A DNA stretch of 64,000 bases from NCBI RefSeq assembly GCF_900114035.1, contig NZ_FORP01000021.1:62001-126000 (forward strand), given 5' to 3'. Positions within the stretch are counted from its first letter, which is position 1; each line of letters starts with the position of its first letter. Below the pieces are notes generated by a model. The model did no database searches. It was not told where the DNA came from and saw only the letters and a list, made by a program, of their open reading frames with translations. Position numbers and translations under genes: made by a program. The DNA is from Amycolatopsis sacchari (GTDB lineage Bacteria > Actinomycetota > Actinomycetes > Mycobacteriales > Pseudonocardiaceae). Below, in pieces: positions 17,312-26,969 of this stretch.

Positions 17312-18820
17312 TCATGCCGCACCCCGGTCTCGGAATTCGAGGGCGGCGGCAACGTGGTCCGCGGTGGGTTGCTCGTCCTTGGCCAAGTCGGCGAGAGTCC
17401 ACGACAGCCGGAGGCAACGATCGGCACCCCGCGCAGTGAGGAAGCCTCTGTCGAGCGCACGGTCGAGCAGCGCGGTGGTCTCGCTCGGCAAGGCGAACTC
17501 CCGGCGCAGCACCGAACCAGGCACCTCCGCATTGGTGCGCCAGCCGTGCGACGACCAGCGTTTCGCGGCGCGTGCACGGGCCGACAGGACGCGTTCGCGG
17601 ACCACGGCTGTGGGCTCGGGTTCGTCGGAGTGCGTGTTCATCGCGGTGATGGGCCGCATCCGCACATGCAGGTCGACGCGGTCGAGCAGCGGCCCCGAGA
17701 GCCGGTTGAGGTAGCGGCGCCGCGCTGCCGGAGTGCAGGTGCAGTCCGTCTCGCGGGGCGGAGCGCACGGACACGGGTTGGTGGCGAGGACGAGCTGGAA
17801 CCGGGCGGGGTAGCGGACGGAACCCTTCGAGCGTGAAATCCGCACCTCTCCGTCTTCCAGCGCGGTGCGCAGGGATTCCAGCGCCGGTGCCGCGAATTCG
17901 CAAGCTTCGTCGAGCAGGAGCACTCCGCGGTGGGCCTGGCTGATCAACCCGGGCGCGGCGAGCCCGCTGCCCCCTCCCACCAAGGCCGCGACGGACACGC
18001 TGTGGTGTGGCGCGACGAACGGTGGCGTCTTGACCAGGGGCGAGGTGCGCGACAGGGAACCGTGCACGGAGTGCACGGCCGTCACTTCGAGCGCCTCGTC
18101 CACGGACAGGGGCGGCAACAGGCCCGGCAATCGCTTCGCGAGCATCGTCTTGCCGATGCCCGGCGGGCCCTTGAAGAGGAGGTGGTGACCACCCGCCGCG
18201 GCGACCTCCAACGCCCAGCGGCCTTCCGGCTGCCCCAGGACGTCCGCCAGGTCGAGCACCGGCTGGGTTTCCGTCTCGACGGGTGCCTTCGGCTCGACCA
18301 GCGTGCCCTCGCCGTGGAGCCAGGCGATCACGTCGGCGAGGCGGACGGCACCCAGGACCTCCACACCCTCGACGAGCGCCGCCTCGAACAGTGAGTGCGC
18401 CGGAACCACAGCCCGTTTCACCCCTGCCCGCCTAGCGGCGAGCAGCCCCGGCAGGACGCCCCGGACTTCGCGCACCCGCCCGTCGAGGGAGAGCTCGCCG
18501 AGCAGGACTGTGCCGGGGAGGCGGGTTGCGGGCACCTTGCCGGACGCGGCGAGAACGGCGACGGCGATCGCGAGGTCGTAGCCGGAGCCGAGTTTGGGCA
18601 GGTTGGCCGGGGACAGGCCGAGGGTGAGCTTCTCCCCCGGCCACTGCTGTCCGGAGTTGCGGACGGCGGAGCGCACCCTGTCCTTCGCCTCGCGGAGCCC
18701 CGCGTCCGGCAGGCCGACGAGCTTGGTCATGGGCAGGCCGCCGCCGAGATCGGCCTCGACCTCGATGACCCGGCCGTCGATACCGAGCACAGCGACCGAC
18801 CAGGAGTGTCCGATGGGCAT
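17312..18820 (-). CDS. YifB family Mg-chelatase-like AAA+ ATPase
   Basis: The 502-residue protein has an N-terminal Lon-like domain (MTKLVGLPDAGLREAKDRVR) and an AAA+ core with Walker A FKGPPGIGKTMLAKRLPGLL near residue 217. Walker B is GVLLLDEACEF. A Cys-containing loop (NPCPCAPPRETDCTC) is typical of the family. ComM in other bacteria is a branch-migration helicase in natural transformation, which fits the DprA neighbour. It overlaps the yraN stop by one base. Confidence 0.92.
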   Translation of the reverse strand: MPIGHSWSVAVLGIDGRVIEVEADLGGGLPMTKLVGLPDAGLREAKDRVRSAVRNSGQQWPGEKLTLGLSPANLPKLGSGYDLAIAVAVLAASGKVPATRLPGTVLLGELSLDGRVREVRGVLPGLLAARRAGVKRAVVPAHSLFEAALVEGVEVLGAVRLADVIAWLHGEGTLVEPKAPVETETQPVLDLADVLGQPEGRWALEVAAAGGHHLLFKGPPGIGKTMLAKRLPGLLPPLSVDEALEVTAVHSVHGSLSRTSPLVKTPPFVAPHHSVSVAALVGGGSGLAAPGLISQAHRGVLLLDEACEFAAPALESLRTALEDGEVRISRSKGSVRYPARFQLVLATNPCPCAPPRETDCTCTPAARRRYLNRLSGPLLDRVDLHVRMRPITAMNTHSDEPEPTAVVRERVLSARARAAKRWSSHGWRTNAEVPGSVLRREFALPSETTALLDRALDRGFLTARGADRCLRLSWTLADLAKDEQPTADHVAAALEFRDRGAA

Positions 18821-19200
18821 CAGAACGCTCCGGGGAAGTGTTCGAGCCGCAGCTCACCGCCGGGCGAGACGAGCACGCCGATCACGTCGAACCGGATCGG
18901 GCACCAGCCCACGCTGACCGTGCGGAGCCACTGGCCGGTGATGCGCCGGATGCGGGCGATCTTGTCGTCGGTCACCGCCTCGGCCGGGTCACCGAAGTTC
19001 TGCCCCGCCCTCGTCTTCACCTCGCACACGACGAGGATCCGGCCGTTGGTGGCCACGATGTCCAGCTCGCCTTCGCGGCAACGCCAATTCCTCGACAGCA
19101 CCACGAAACCGAGTTTCTGCAGGTGCTGCGCGGCCAGGTCCTCCCCCTTGCGGCCGAGGTCGAGATGGGGCGCGGTTCCTTGCCCTGCCACAGCGCTCAT
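18820..19200 (-). CDS. YraN (UPF0102) nuclease-like protein
   Basis: The 126-residue protein has the restriction-endonuclease-like core of the family: GRKGEDLAAQHLQKLGF, then REGELDIVA and VVCEVKTRAG, which carry the acidic and Lys residues of the PD-(D/E)xK fold. Its substrate is unknown. The ATG at 19200 has a strong site (gggggaagt) six bases upstream. It starts the yraN-yifB-dprA run. Confidence 0.92.
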   Translation of the reverse strand: MSAVAGQGTAPHLDLGRKGEDLAAQHLQKLGFVVLSRNWRCREGELDIVATNGRILVVCEVKTRAGQNFGDPAEAVTDDKIARIRRITGQWLRTVSVGWCPIRFDVIGVLVSPGGELRLEHFPGAF

Positions 19201-19299
19201 CAGTACTTCCCCCAGAGATCGTTCTTCGCGTTGCCGAAAACGCTGCCAGGTTCGGCAAGCGGGCACCAGAACGAATCGGGGTACCTGTGGATAACCCAC

Positions 19300-19960
19300 C
19301 CCTTGTGGATAACTCGGGGCGCGCGGCGGGGTGGGGAGCGGGTGGGTGGGGCGGCGGTGGGTGGTGGGTTGACGGGAGCAGGCGGGCGGTAGGGCCGGGA
19401 GATGGTGGGTGGTGGGTTGGAGGGGCGCAGGGCGGGGAGAGGCAGGGCCGGGAGGAGGTGGGTTAGGGGGTGCGGGCCGGGAGGCAGTGGGCCAGGGGGC
19501 GCAGGCCGGAGGCGGGTGGGGGCGCGGCGTAGCGAGTGTTGGAGGGCGGGCGGCGGCGCTGCGGCGCCCGGTTGGGGGCGCCGGTGGAGCGGGAAGGGGC
19601 AGGCAGGACGGCGGGCAGGGACACCGGCGCGGGAACGGGACGGAACTGAGCACAGCCGCAGCAGGTGAGCGGGCCGCCACAGGTGCGCTGAGCGAGGGCT
19701 GAAGCTGCGCCGGTGGAGCGAGAAGGGCGGATTGAGGACCGAATTGGCGGCGGTAGGGCGGGAAGGGGCCGAGCGGCGGTAGGGCGGGAAGGGGCCGAGC
19801 AGCGGCAGGGCGGGAAGGGATTGACCGCGGCGGTAGAGCCAAGAGGGCGGGAGCATGGACGCAGGCGGGAGGGGTAGAGCAAGAGGGCAGCGTCAGGGGC
19901 TGTCGGGGCAGCGCTCCCCAGAGCCGAGCCGGGACGCTGGAGCCAGGACGCAGCGGCCCT
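19300..19960. repeat. G-rich degenerate repeat region, no gene
   Basis: The 768 bases between DUF2469 and yraN carry no credible gene. The plus strand is dense in GGG and GGGG runs. A 26-base unit starting ggcggtagggcggg is perfectly duplicated (19749-19774 and 19775-19800), with a degraded third copy. Several related ggtggagcgggaaggg units lie at 19580-19720. The G-runs could form quadruplexes on the plus strand. Confidence 0.75.
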
Positions 19961-19968
19961 GGCGGAAA

Positions 19969-20292
19969 TCAGCCCGAGAACGGGCCGTCTTCGGGGAGGC
20001 GTAGGTCTGGCTTCTCCAGCTCCTCCACGTTGACGTCCTTGAAGGTGATGACACGAACGTTCTTCACGAACCTGGCCGGCCGGTACATGTCCCACACCCA
20101 GGCGTCGGACATGCGCACCTCGAAGTAGACCTCACCCCCACCGTCGCGGACCTGGACGTCCACGGCGTTCGCCAGGTAGAACCGCCGCTCGGTCTCCACC
20201 ACGTACGAGAACTGGCTGACGATGTCGCGGTACTCCCGGTACAGCGACAACTCCATCTCGGTCTCGTACTTCTCGAGATCCTCTGCGCTCAT
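19969..20292 (-). CDS. DUF2469 family protein
   Basis: The 107-residue protein begins MSAEDLEKYETEMELSLYRE and has the conserved DVVS-like segment (DIVSQFSYVVETERRFYLAN) and WDMYRPARFVKNVRV. It is a conserved actinobacterial protein of unknown function that always lies near rnhB and lepB. It starts 24 bases after the rnhB stop and is probably the last gene of that run. Confidence 0.92.
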   Translation of the reverse strand: MSAEDLEKYETEMELSLYREYRDIVSQFSYVVETERRFYLANAVDVQVRDGGGEVYFEVRMSDAWVWDMYRPARFVKNVRVITFKDVNVEELEKPDLRLPEDGPFSG

Positions 20293-20316
20293 GGAATCCG
20301 CGCCCCTCCTCGCGAG

Positions 20317-21117
20317 CTAAACCGACAATCCGGCGGCGGAACCCTCATTCTGACTCACGTCGCCGTCCAGGGCACGCACCGGCGCCTCCCGCTGCCCCAG
20401 CGCCGCCGCCGTCAGCATCACCTTGTGCGGTGGCCGCCTCCCGTGCGCGGCCGCCGCCATCGCCACGTTGGTGTACGACCACCGATGTACCGCACTCGGC
20501 CCGTGTTCGGCGAGCGCCGCGCCGTGCTCGGTCGTCGTGTAACCCTTGTGCACGTCGAAGCCGTACACCGGGTGCTCGCCGTGCAGGTCCGCCATGATGC
20601 GGTCCCTCGTCACCTTCGCCAGCACCGACGCCGCCGCCACGCACGCGACCGCCCGGTCCCCCTTCACCACCGCCAGGCTCGGCGCGGGCAGCCCCGGCAC
20701 CTTGAACCCGTCGGTCAGCACGTAACCGGGACACGTCCGCAGCCCGGCGACCGCCCGCCGCATGCCCTCGATGTTCATCACGTGGATGCCGAGGCGGTCC
20801 ACCTCCGCCGCCGGAATCACCACGATGGAGTAGTCCAGCGCGCGCTTCAGCACCCGTTCGTACACCCGCTCACGAGCGAGCGCGGTGAGCAGCTTCGAGT
20901 CCGTCAGCTCCTCCAGCCGCGCCGCGTCACCCGGTTTGAGCACACAGGCCGCCACCACCAGCGGGCCGGCGCAGGCACCACGCCCCGCCTCGTCGACCCC
21001 GGCGACCGGCCCCAGACCACGCCGGTCGAGTGCGGACAACAGGCCCCACGGGGTCTCGCCGCGGACCACCGCCCGGGGAGGCTTCACCGGGGCCGCGAGC
21101 GCCGAAGAGCTACCCAC
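20317..21117 (-). CDS. rnhB: Ribonuclease HII
   Basis: The 266-residue enzyme removes ribonucleotides from RNA-DNA hybrids. The active-site motif [19 protein letters not shown] holds D42 and E43, with further acidic residues in LTDSKLL and [11 protein letters not shown]. The GTG at 21117 lies three bases after the lepB stop. The N-terminus before residue 20 is poorly conserved, so a later start is possible. Confidence 0.93.
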   Translation of the reverse strand: MGSSSALAAPVKPPRAVVRGETPWGLLSALDRRGLGPVAGVDEAGRGACAGPLVVAACVLKPGDAARLEELTDSKLLTALARERVYERVLKRALDYSIVVIPAAEVDRLGIHVMNIEGMRRAVAGLRTCPGYVLTDGFKVPGLPAPSLAVVKGDRAVACVAAASVLAKVTRDRIMADLHGEHPVYGFDVHKGYTTTEHGAALAEHGPSAVHRWSYTNVAMAAAAHGRRPPHKVMLTAAALGQREAPVRALDGDVSQNEGSAAGLSV

Positions 21118-21120
21118 TGG

Positions 21121-22053
21121 CTACCGCTTTCGCTTGACCGCCCTGCGCACACCGGAACCGACCCTGCGGCTCAACGCGACCGCCGGCCACGCCCCGACCG
21201 CGCCCACCGCGAGCGGCACACCCTGCTGCCAGCTCGCGGCGCTCAGGCTCAGCGCCGCCGGCTGCGCGTTCTCCTGCGGGTTCGTGTCGCTCACGCCACC
21301 CCAGCGGCTCGGCGGCAGGACGATGATCCGCGCCTTGCCGATGATGTTCTCCACCGGCACGACACCGTTGAGCCCACCGCCGCCCTGGCAGCGCGAGTCA
21401 CACGAGTCGTTGCGGTTGTCGCCCATCACCCAGACGTCACCCTGCGGCACCTTGACCGGCGGGAACTCGTCCTGGCGCGGGTTGTCCGGATCCACCCAGT
21501 GGATGTACGGCTCGTTGAGCGCCTTGCCGTCGACCACGACGCGGTTCTGCGCGTCGCAGCACTGCACGGTCTGCCCGCCGGTGGCGATGATCCGCTTCAC
21601 GAAGTCGCGCTCGTCCGGCGGGGCGAGCCCGAACACCGAACCGATGTCCTGGAAGAACCGCACGACCGGGTTGTCCGACCGCTGGGTCGGCACGTCGTTC
21701 TCCAGCCACGGCGCCGGGCCCTTGAACACCACGACGTCACCAGGACCGGGGTCGGTGAAGTCGTAGGTGATCTTGTCGACCAGCACCTTGTCGCCGTAGC
21801 AGCCCGTGCACCCGTGCAGCGTGGATTCCATCGAAGCCGACGGAATCGTGTAGACGCGCGCGAAGAATTGCTGGAAAACGAAGGCCAGCACGAGCGCGAC
21901 CACGATCAGGATCGGCAGTTCGACCCAGAACGACCGCTGTTTCTTGGCCTTGCGGTTACGGCGCTTCCGATTTGCGCGCGTTTCCGCGTTTTCGCCGTTT
22001 TCGGCACGTTCCGGTTCGTCCTCGGCAGCACTCGAGGGCACAGGCTCAACCAC
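21121..22053 (-). CDS. lepB: Signal peptidase I
   Basis: The 310-residue membrane protease cuts signal peptides from exported proteins such as those encoded at 1788 and 2359. A charged N-terminus is followed by one membrane segment (about 44-64). The catalytic Ser74 is in IPSASMESTL and the Lys153 in DFVKRIIATGG. A Cys-rich insertion (GCTGCYGDK) and CCDAQN are visible, and a possible second hydrophobic segment lies near the C-terminus. The start is GTG. Confidence 0.94.
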   Translation of the reverse strand: MVEPVPSSAAEDEPERAENGENAETRANRKRRNRKAKKQRSFWVELPILIVVALVLAFVFQQFFARVYTIPSASMESTLHGCTGCYGDKVLVDKITYDFTDPGPGDVVVFKGPAPWLENDVPTQRSDNPVVRFFQDIGSVFGLAPPDERDFVKRIIATGGQTVQCCDAQNRVVVDGKALNEPYIHWVDPDNPRQDEFPPVKVPQGDVWVMGDNRNDSCDSRCQGGGGLNGVVPVENIIGKARIIVLPPSRWGGVSDTNPQENAQPAALSLSAASWQQGVPLAVGAVGAWPAVALSRRVGSGVRRAVKRKR

Positions 22054-22077
22054 GTCGCCAGGCTACTAGGACCCCGA

Positions 22078-22437
22078 TCAGGAGGCAGTGGGGGCTTCGC
22101 GCCGCTCCTTGATCTTGGCCGCCTTGCCGCGCAGCTCGCGCAGGTAGTACAGCTTGGCGCGCCGCACGTCACCGCGCTTGAAGACCTCGATCTTGGCGAT
22201 GTTCGGCGAGTGCACCGGGAAGGTGCGCTCAACGCCGACGCCGAACGAAACCTTGCGCACGGTGAAGGTCTCGCGGATGCCACCACCCTGCCGGCGGATG
22301 ACCACGCCCTGGAAGATCTGGTTGCGCTCGCGGTTTCCCTCGATGACGCGAACGTGCACCTTCAGCGTGTCACCCGGGCGGAAGTTCGGAATGTCGGAAC
22401 GCAGCGACTGAGCGTCCAGGGCGTCCAGGGTGTTCAT
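22078..22437 (-). CDS. rplS: 50S ribosomal protein L19
   Basis: The 119-residue protein has the L19 signature [16 protein letters not shown] and [12 protein letters not shown], and ends in [15 protein letters not shown]. The ATG at 22437 (MNTLDAL) matches the family start; the frame stays open upstream but that part has no conserved sequence. The 142 bases between it and trmD hold a TTGACG on the minus strand (22549-22554), which may belong to a promoter. Confidence 0.97.
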   Translation of the reverse strand: MNTLDALDAQSLRSDIPNFRPGDTLKVHVRVIEGNRERNQIFQGVVIRRQGGGIRETFTVRKVSFGVGVERTFPVHSPNIAKIEVFKRGDVRRAKLYYLRELRGKAAKIKERREAPTAS

Positions 22438-22579
22438 CGGGATTCCGTCCTCGTCCTTCGTCAGTTCTCCGTGTTTCCGGGCGCGCACCTGCTCGGCAGC
22501 GATCGACCCGGGGGCTCATGGGGCACACCGGGAAACGGCGTGCCAAACGTCAAGTATTCCAGACGCCACCGCGACCGGG

Positions 22580-23335
22580 TCACCCGGCCTGCCGCTGCTC
22601 CCCGCGCACGCGGTCGAGCACGGCGAGGTCGCGCGCATCAAGGCTACCTTCCGGCAGCCGGTCGAGGAGATCGGGCCGCCGCCGCGCCGTGCGCTCCAGC
22701 GCCTGGTCGCGCCGCCAGCGGTCGATCAGCGCGTGGTTGCCCGAGCGCAGCACCTCCGGCACGGCCAGGTCGCGCCACACCTCGGGGCGCGTGTAGCTGG
22801 GGCCTTCGAGCAGGCCGTCGGAGAACGAGTCCTGCTCGGCCGACACCGGGTTGCCCAGCACGCCGGGCAGCAGCCGGACCGCCGCCTCGACCATCACCAG
22901 CACCGCGGCCTCGCCGCCGACCAGCACGTAGTCGCCGATCGACACCTCGTCCACCGGCATGCGGCGCGCCGCGTCGTCGATCACGCGCTGGTCGATGCCC
23001 TCGTAGCGGCCGCAGGCGAACACCAGGTGCTCCTCCCGCGCGTACGCGTGGGCCATCTCCTGCGTGAACGGGCGGCCGGCGGGGGTGGGCACGACGAGGC
23101 GCGTGGCCTCGCCGCACACCTCGTCCAGCGCGTCGCCCCAGACCTGGGGCTTCATGACCATGCCGGGACCGCCGCCGTACGGCGCGTCGTCCACGGCGCG
23201 GTGCACGTCGTGCGTCCAGTTCCGCAGGTCGTGCACGCCGATCTCGATCAGGCCGCGCTCGATGGCGCGGCCCAGCAACGCCGCCCGCAGCGGGTCCAGG
23301 TACTCGGGGAAGATCGTGATGACGTCGATCCGCAT
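22580..23335 (-). CDS. trmD: tRNA (guanine(37)-N1)-methyltransferase TrmD
   Basis: The 251-residue SPOUT enzyme methylates G37 next to the anticodon and prevents frameshifting. Motifs include [45 protein letters not shown] and [15 protein letters not shown] (the trefoil knot). I choose the ATG at 23335, as in the family, over the GTG at 23347. It follows rimM with 12 bases between. Confidence 0.97.
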   Translation of the reverse strand: MRIDVITIFPEYLDPLRAALLGRAIERGLIEIGVHDLRNWTHDVHRAVDDAPYGGGPGMVMKPQVWGDALDEVCGEATRLVVPTPAGRPFTQEMAHAYAREEHLVFACGRYEGIDQRVIDDAARRMPVDEVSIGDYVLVGGEAAVLVMVEAAVRLLPGVLGNPVSAEQDSFSDGLLEGPSYTRPEVWRDLAVPEVLRSGNHALIDRWRRDQALERTARRRPDLLDRLPEGSLDARDLAVLDRVRGEQRQAG

Positions 23336-23347
23336 GGCCGCCCCCAC

Positions 23348-23866
23348 TCAGTCGGTGTCGTCGAGCAGGCCCTCGGGCGGGTCGAGCACGACCCGGCCCC
23401 CGGCCACGTCGACGACGGGCACGATCTCCCGCACGAAAGGCACCAGCACCGTCCGGCCCTCGCGGTCCAGCGACAGCAGCTCGCCGCCGGGCGCGTGCAC
23501 GATCTCCTGCACCGCGCCGACGACCGTGCCGTCCGCCAGCTCGGCACGCAGCCCTTCGAGCTCGTGGTCGTAGAACTCGTCGGGGTCGTCCGTGGGCGGC
23601 AGGTCGGCGGTGTCGGCGAGCAGCAGCACGCCGCGCACGGCGTCGGCCTCCTCGCGGGACCGGATCTGCTCGAACGTCACCAGCAGCCGCCCGCTGTGGG
23701 GGCGGGCGGCCGCGATGGTGAGCTCACGGGTGCGGCCGTCGCGGTGCCGCGCGGTCAGCACGGCACCCGCGGCGAACCGCTCCTCGGGCGAATCGGTGCG
23801 CACGTCCACGGCGAGTTCGCCGCGGACCCCGTGCGACTTCGCGATCCGCCCGACCACGACCTCCAC
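23348..23866 (-). CDS. rimM: Ribosome maturation factor RimM
   Basis: The 172-residue protein binds S19 and helps 30S head maturation. It has the N-terminal VVVGRIAKSHGVRGELAV and the PRC-barrel part with DEFYDHELEGL and the conserved VLVPFVREIVP. The start is taken as the GTG at 23866 (VEVVVGR), as in homologues. It lies 10 bases after the khpA stop in the rpsP-khpA-rimM-trmD operon. Confidence 0.95.
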   Translation of the reverse strand: MEVVVGRIAKSHGVRGELAVDVRTDSPEERFAAGAVLTARHRDGRTRELTIAAARPHSGRLLVTFEQIRSREEADAVRGVLLLADTADLPPTDDPDEFYDHELEGLRAELADGTVVGAVQEIVHAPGGELLSLDREGRTVLVPFVREIVPVVDVAGGRVVLDPPEGLLDDTD

Positions 23867-23876
23867 GGCCGCGCGG

Positions 23877-24116
23877 TCAGCGATCGGTGTCGACGACGTC
23901 CACGCGGACGCCGCGGCCACCGATGCCGCCCATCACCGTGCGCAGCGCGGTCGCGGTGCGGCCACCCCGGCCGATGACCTTGCCCAGGTCGTCGGGGTGG
24001 ACGTGCACCTCGAGCGTGCGGCCGCGCCGGGTGGTGATCAGTTCGACCCGGACGTCGTCCGGGTTGTCGACGATCCCGCGCACCAGGTGTTCGAGGGAGT
24101 CGGCGAGGAAGCTCAC
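23877..24116 (-). CDS. khpA: KH-domain RNA-binding protein KhpA
   Basis: The 79-residue protein is a single KH domain with the GxxG loop in [15 protein letters not shown]. In other bacteria KhpA partners with KhpB/Jag and binds many RNAs. The GTG start overlaps the rpsP stop by four bases (GTGA), so the two are translationally coupled. Confidence 0.95.
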   Translation of the reverse strand: MSFLADSLEHLVRGIVDNPDDVRVELITTRRGRTLEVHVHPDDLGKVIGRGGRTATALRTVMGGIGGRGVRVDVVDTDR

Positions 24117-24538
24117 GCCTCTTCCTTGCCCGCCTCGTCGTCGGCCTTCTTCGGGGCCTTCTTCTTCGGCGTGGTCGCGTCGGTCGACGGCTCCTCGCCG
24201 GCGGCCGCGAGCGCGGCGTTGAACAGCTCCTGCTTCGACGGCTTCGGCTCACGCACCTTCAGCGTGCCCTCGGCACCCGGCAGGCCCTTGAACTTCTGCC
24301 AGTCACCGGTGATCTCGAGGATGCGCTGCACCGGCTCGGTCGGCTGCGCGCCGACACCCAGCCAGTACTGGGCGCGCTCGGAGTCGACCTCGATGAAGCT
24401 CGGCTCCTCCTTCGGGTGGTACTTGCCGATCGTCTCGATGGCCTTGCCATCCCGGCGGGTGCGCGCGTCGGCGACGATGATGCGGTAGTACGGCGCACGG
24501 ATCTTGCCGAGGCGCTGCAGCTTGATCTTGACGGCCAC
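24113..24538 (-). CDS. rpsP: 30S ribosomal protein S16
   Basis: The 141-residue protein starts [20 protein letters not shown] and contains [10 protein letters not shown] and [15 protein letters not shown]. An acidic, Lys-rich tail of about 45 residues is typical of actinobacteria. It is the first gene of the rpsP-khpA-rimM-trmD run. The 167 bases before the CPBP gene hold no gene. Confidence 0.97.
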   Translation of the reverse strand: MAVKIKLQRLGKIRAPYYRIIVADARTRRDGKAIETIGKYHPKEEPSFIEVDSERAQYWLGVGAQPTEPVQRILEITGDWQKFKGLPGAEGTLKVREPKPSKQELFNAALAAAGEEPSTDATTPKKKAPKKADDEAGKEEA

Positions 24539-24705
24539 GGGTGTGGGTACTCCTTGGTGTTCTCGGTGCTCGCTGGTGCCGGGTCACGATCCGAGTGGGG
24601 AAACGGACACGAATACCCGAAGCTTTGGGGTCGCCACGGCACGGTGAGAGGGACCGGCCGGAGCGGGCAAGCGTCAATTCTGCCAGACGCCTCCCGGCCG
24701 GTGCA

Positions 24706-25539
24706 CTAGAGGGTCGGCACGCCCAGTGTGGTGAGCAGGAGGGCCAGCGCCGGGAGGAAGTTGTTCATCTGGTGCGCCACGATCGCGGCGGGCAGCCTGC
24801 CGGTGAACAGCCTGGCCAGGCCGATCGGGACCGCGATCACCAGCAGCAGCGTCGTGCGCAGCGGTTCGAGGTGGCTCACGGCGAACACCGCCGTGGACAG
24901 CAGGAAGGCCGCGAGCCTGCCCCACTTCTCCGCACCCCACTGCAGCCGCTCGACCGCGCCCCACAGCAGGCCGCGGTAGATGACCTCCTCGCAGATGGGG
25001 CCGAGCAGCCAGAGGTAGCAGAACATGATGATCGCCGAGGTCACCGACATCGGCTGGTCCTCGACCAGCGCGGTGATCGCGGACGTGGCGTTGTGCTCGC
25101 CCACGGCCCTGGTCCAGACGAACGCGCTGACGGTGGTCAGCACCAGGCCGAGCACCCCGAGCTTGAGGCCGAGCCGGACGTCGGCCCAGCGCCAGTCCAG
25201 CCGCAGGTCGAGGCGCGGCCCGTTGCCCCGCCAGACGGTGAACAGCACCGCGACGAGCGCCGCGAGGACGGTCGGGGTGATCGTGCCGATCAGGACGTCA
25301 CGCGGCGGCGTCGGCCGTCCCGGCGGGGCCGGGCCGAGCAGCACGCTGACGAACGCGGCCGAGGCGAGCAGCACCGCCTCGACGACGAGGAAGGCCCCGA
25401 ACCCCCAGCGGTGCTTCGGCGCCGGCGGGGTTTCCGGCAGGTCGACGGAGTCCAGCGGTTCGTCCGGTTGCGTCGCCGTCACCCGTTTCCTCCGTCCCGT
25501 CCGTCCGAACCACCTGCCGAGCCTAGTCCCCATCGCCAT
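24706..25539 (-). CDS. CPBP family intramembrane metalloprotease
   Basis: The 277-residue membrane protein has about eight hydrophobic segments. The three CPBP/CAAX motifs are present: EExxxR in CEEVIYRG, the second His in FAVSHLEPL, and HxxxN in HQMNNF. Members cleave prenylated or membrane substrates, or act in bacteriocin immunity; the substrate here is unknown. The start is ATG at 25539 or 25533. It lies five bases after a second CPBP gene. Confidence 0.87.
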   Translation of the reverse strand: MAMGTRLGRWFGRTGRRKRVTATQPDEPLDSVDLPETPPAPKHRWGFGAFLVVEAVLLASAAFVSVLLGPAPPGRPTPPRDVLIGTITPTVLAALVAVLFTVWRGNGPRLDLRLDWRWADVRLGLKLGVLGLVLTTVSAFVWTRAVGEHNATSAITALVEDQPMSVTSAIIMFCYLWLLGPICEEVIYRGLLWGAVERLQWGAEKWGRLAAFLLSTAVFAVSHLEPLRTTLLLVIAVPIGLARLFTGRLPAAIVAHQMNNFLPALALLLTTLGVPTL

Positions 25540-25544
25540 ACCGG

Positions 25545-26243
25545 TCAGGAGCCCGTGAACAGCAGCAACGCCGGAGGCAGGTTGTTGACCGCGTGGGCGA
25601 CCAGGCTCGCCCCCACCCGGCCGGTGCGCAGCCGCGCCCAGCCGATCGCGACCCCCTGCGCGACGAGCGCGACGGTGCGCGTCGGCTCGCCGTGCAGGTA
25701 CGCGAAGACCAGCGCGGTCAGCACCAGCACCACCCACGGCGGGAGGCCGTGCCGGTCCAGCGCTCGCCAGAGCGCGCCCCTGACCAGCAGTTCCTCCGCC
25801 AGTGGAGTCGCGACCACGACCACGAGCGCCGCCAGCGCGAGCCAGAGCGTGGCGTCGCCGTCGCTCCGCGCGAGGTCCGAGAGCGGGCCGTCGGACACCC
25901 GGTCGGTGCCGTACAGCCCGAGCAGCAGGAGGTTGAGCAGGTAGCCGATGCCGACCGCCGCCGCGCCGCACGCGAGGCCGACCTTGACGTCCCGCGGGGT
26001 GGGCACGAGGCCGAAGCTCTCGCCGTGCCGGCGGGCGGCGAGCACCGGGGGCAGGCCGAGCAGCACCGTCGGCAGGAACGCCAGCAGGAGCACGGGACCC
26101 ACGTCCAGCAGCTCCAGCGGGTCCGCCGTGGGCCGTCCCGAGCGCAGCGCGGTGATACCGAGCGTGACCAGGTAGTACAGGCCGAGGCCGGTGAAGAACG
26201 CCGGGAAACCCCAGTGGGCTCGGGTGCGGCTGCGCTGGTTCAC
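25545..26243 (-). CDS. CPBP family intramembrane metalloprotease (second copy)
   Basis: The 232-residue membrane protein has the motifs AEELLVRGALW, FAYLHGEPTR and HAVNNLPPA. It is clearly related to the downstream protein, but only in the catalytic core. The GTG at 26243 is preceded by a good site (ggaaggggg). The two genes form an operon, which looks like an old tandem duplication. Confidence 0.86.
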   Translation of the reverse strand: MNQRSRTRAHWGFPAFFTGLGLYYLVTLGITALRSGRPTADPLELLDVGPVLLLAFLPTVLLGLPPVLAARRHGESFGLVPTPRDVKVGLACGAAAVGIGYLLNLLLLGLYGTDRVSDGPLSDLARSDGDATLWLALAALVVVVATPLAEELLVRGALWRALDRHGLPPWVVLVLTALVFAYLHGEPTRTVALVAQGVAIGWARLRTGRVGASLVAHAVNNLPPALLLFTGS

Positions 26244-26399
26244 CCCGGTGCCCCCTTCCACGGCGCCCAGGCTAGGTGGCGCCCCGCGACCAATCGAACC
26301 CGGGGCGTGAGCGATCGTCAACGCGGGGAGAACTCGCCTCTTTCCACCGGGGACCTCCCGCACGCGATGGTGGACGGGTTCACCCAAGGGAGGGCCGCC

Positions 26400-26969
26400 A
26401 TGCCACTGGACATCGTCACCTGGGCGGAAAGCCTCATCGCCGAGGAGCACACGGAGCTGACCATCGGCCACGACGGCCGCCCCACGCGCATCCACGGCGC
26501 GCCCGACGCCAGCGGGCAGGCGCTCGTGACCAACGGTGCGGTCGGCGCGGACCTGCTGCGCCTGCCCGGCGGGTCCGGTTTCGTGCCGCACACCCACCCC
26601 GGGCACCACGTGCTCGTGGTGGTGGCGGGCATCGGCACGATCACCTACGCGGGGCGGATCCACGAAACCCGCGCGGGACAGGTGTACCTGGTGGAAGGCG
26701 CGGTGCCCCACGCCGTCGGCGCGATCACCGACCACGTGATCCTCGCGGTCGGCTCCCCGCACAAGCAGATCGACGCCGAGGACCGGATGGCTCCCGTGCC
26801 GTACGAGGAGGTCATCTCGCTCGACGGCGAGATGACGTGCCTGCTGTGCGCGGTCACCACGACGGCGCCGGAGCGGCCGCATTCGCTCGGGTGCCCGCAC
26901 TGCCCCTGCCCGGAGTGCGTCGGCCGCTCCCCGGCCGACTCCTCACCGCGCAGCGGCGTCCTCGCCTGA
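26400..26969 (+). CDS. Cupin-domain protein with C-terminal Cys cluster
   Basis: The 189-residue protein has a cupin barrel in the middle (GSGFVPHTHPGHHVLVVVAGIG, with three His that can bind metal, then GQVYLVEGAVPHAVG). The C-terminus has CLLC and, 15 residues later, CPHCPCPEC, a pattern that suggests a zinc or Fe-S site. The role is unknown; such proteins are found across actinobacteria. The 156 bases upstream are shared with the divergent CPBP operon. The 3' end overlaps the next gene on the minus strand by 27 bases. Confidence 0.85.
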   Translation: MPLDIVTWAESLIAEEHTELTIGHDGRPTRIHGAPDASGQALVTNGAVGADLLRLPGGSGFVPHTHPGHHVLVVVAGIGTITYAGRIHETRAGQVYLVEGAVPHAVGAITDHVILAVGSPHKQIDAEDRMAPVPYEEVISLDGEMTCLLCAVTTTAPERPHSLGCPHCPCPECVGRSPADSSPRSGVLA

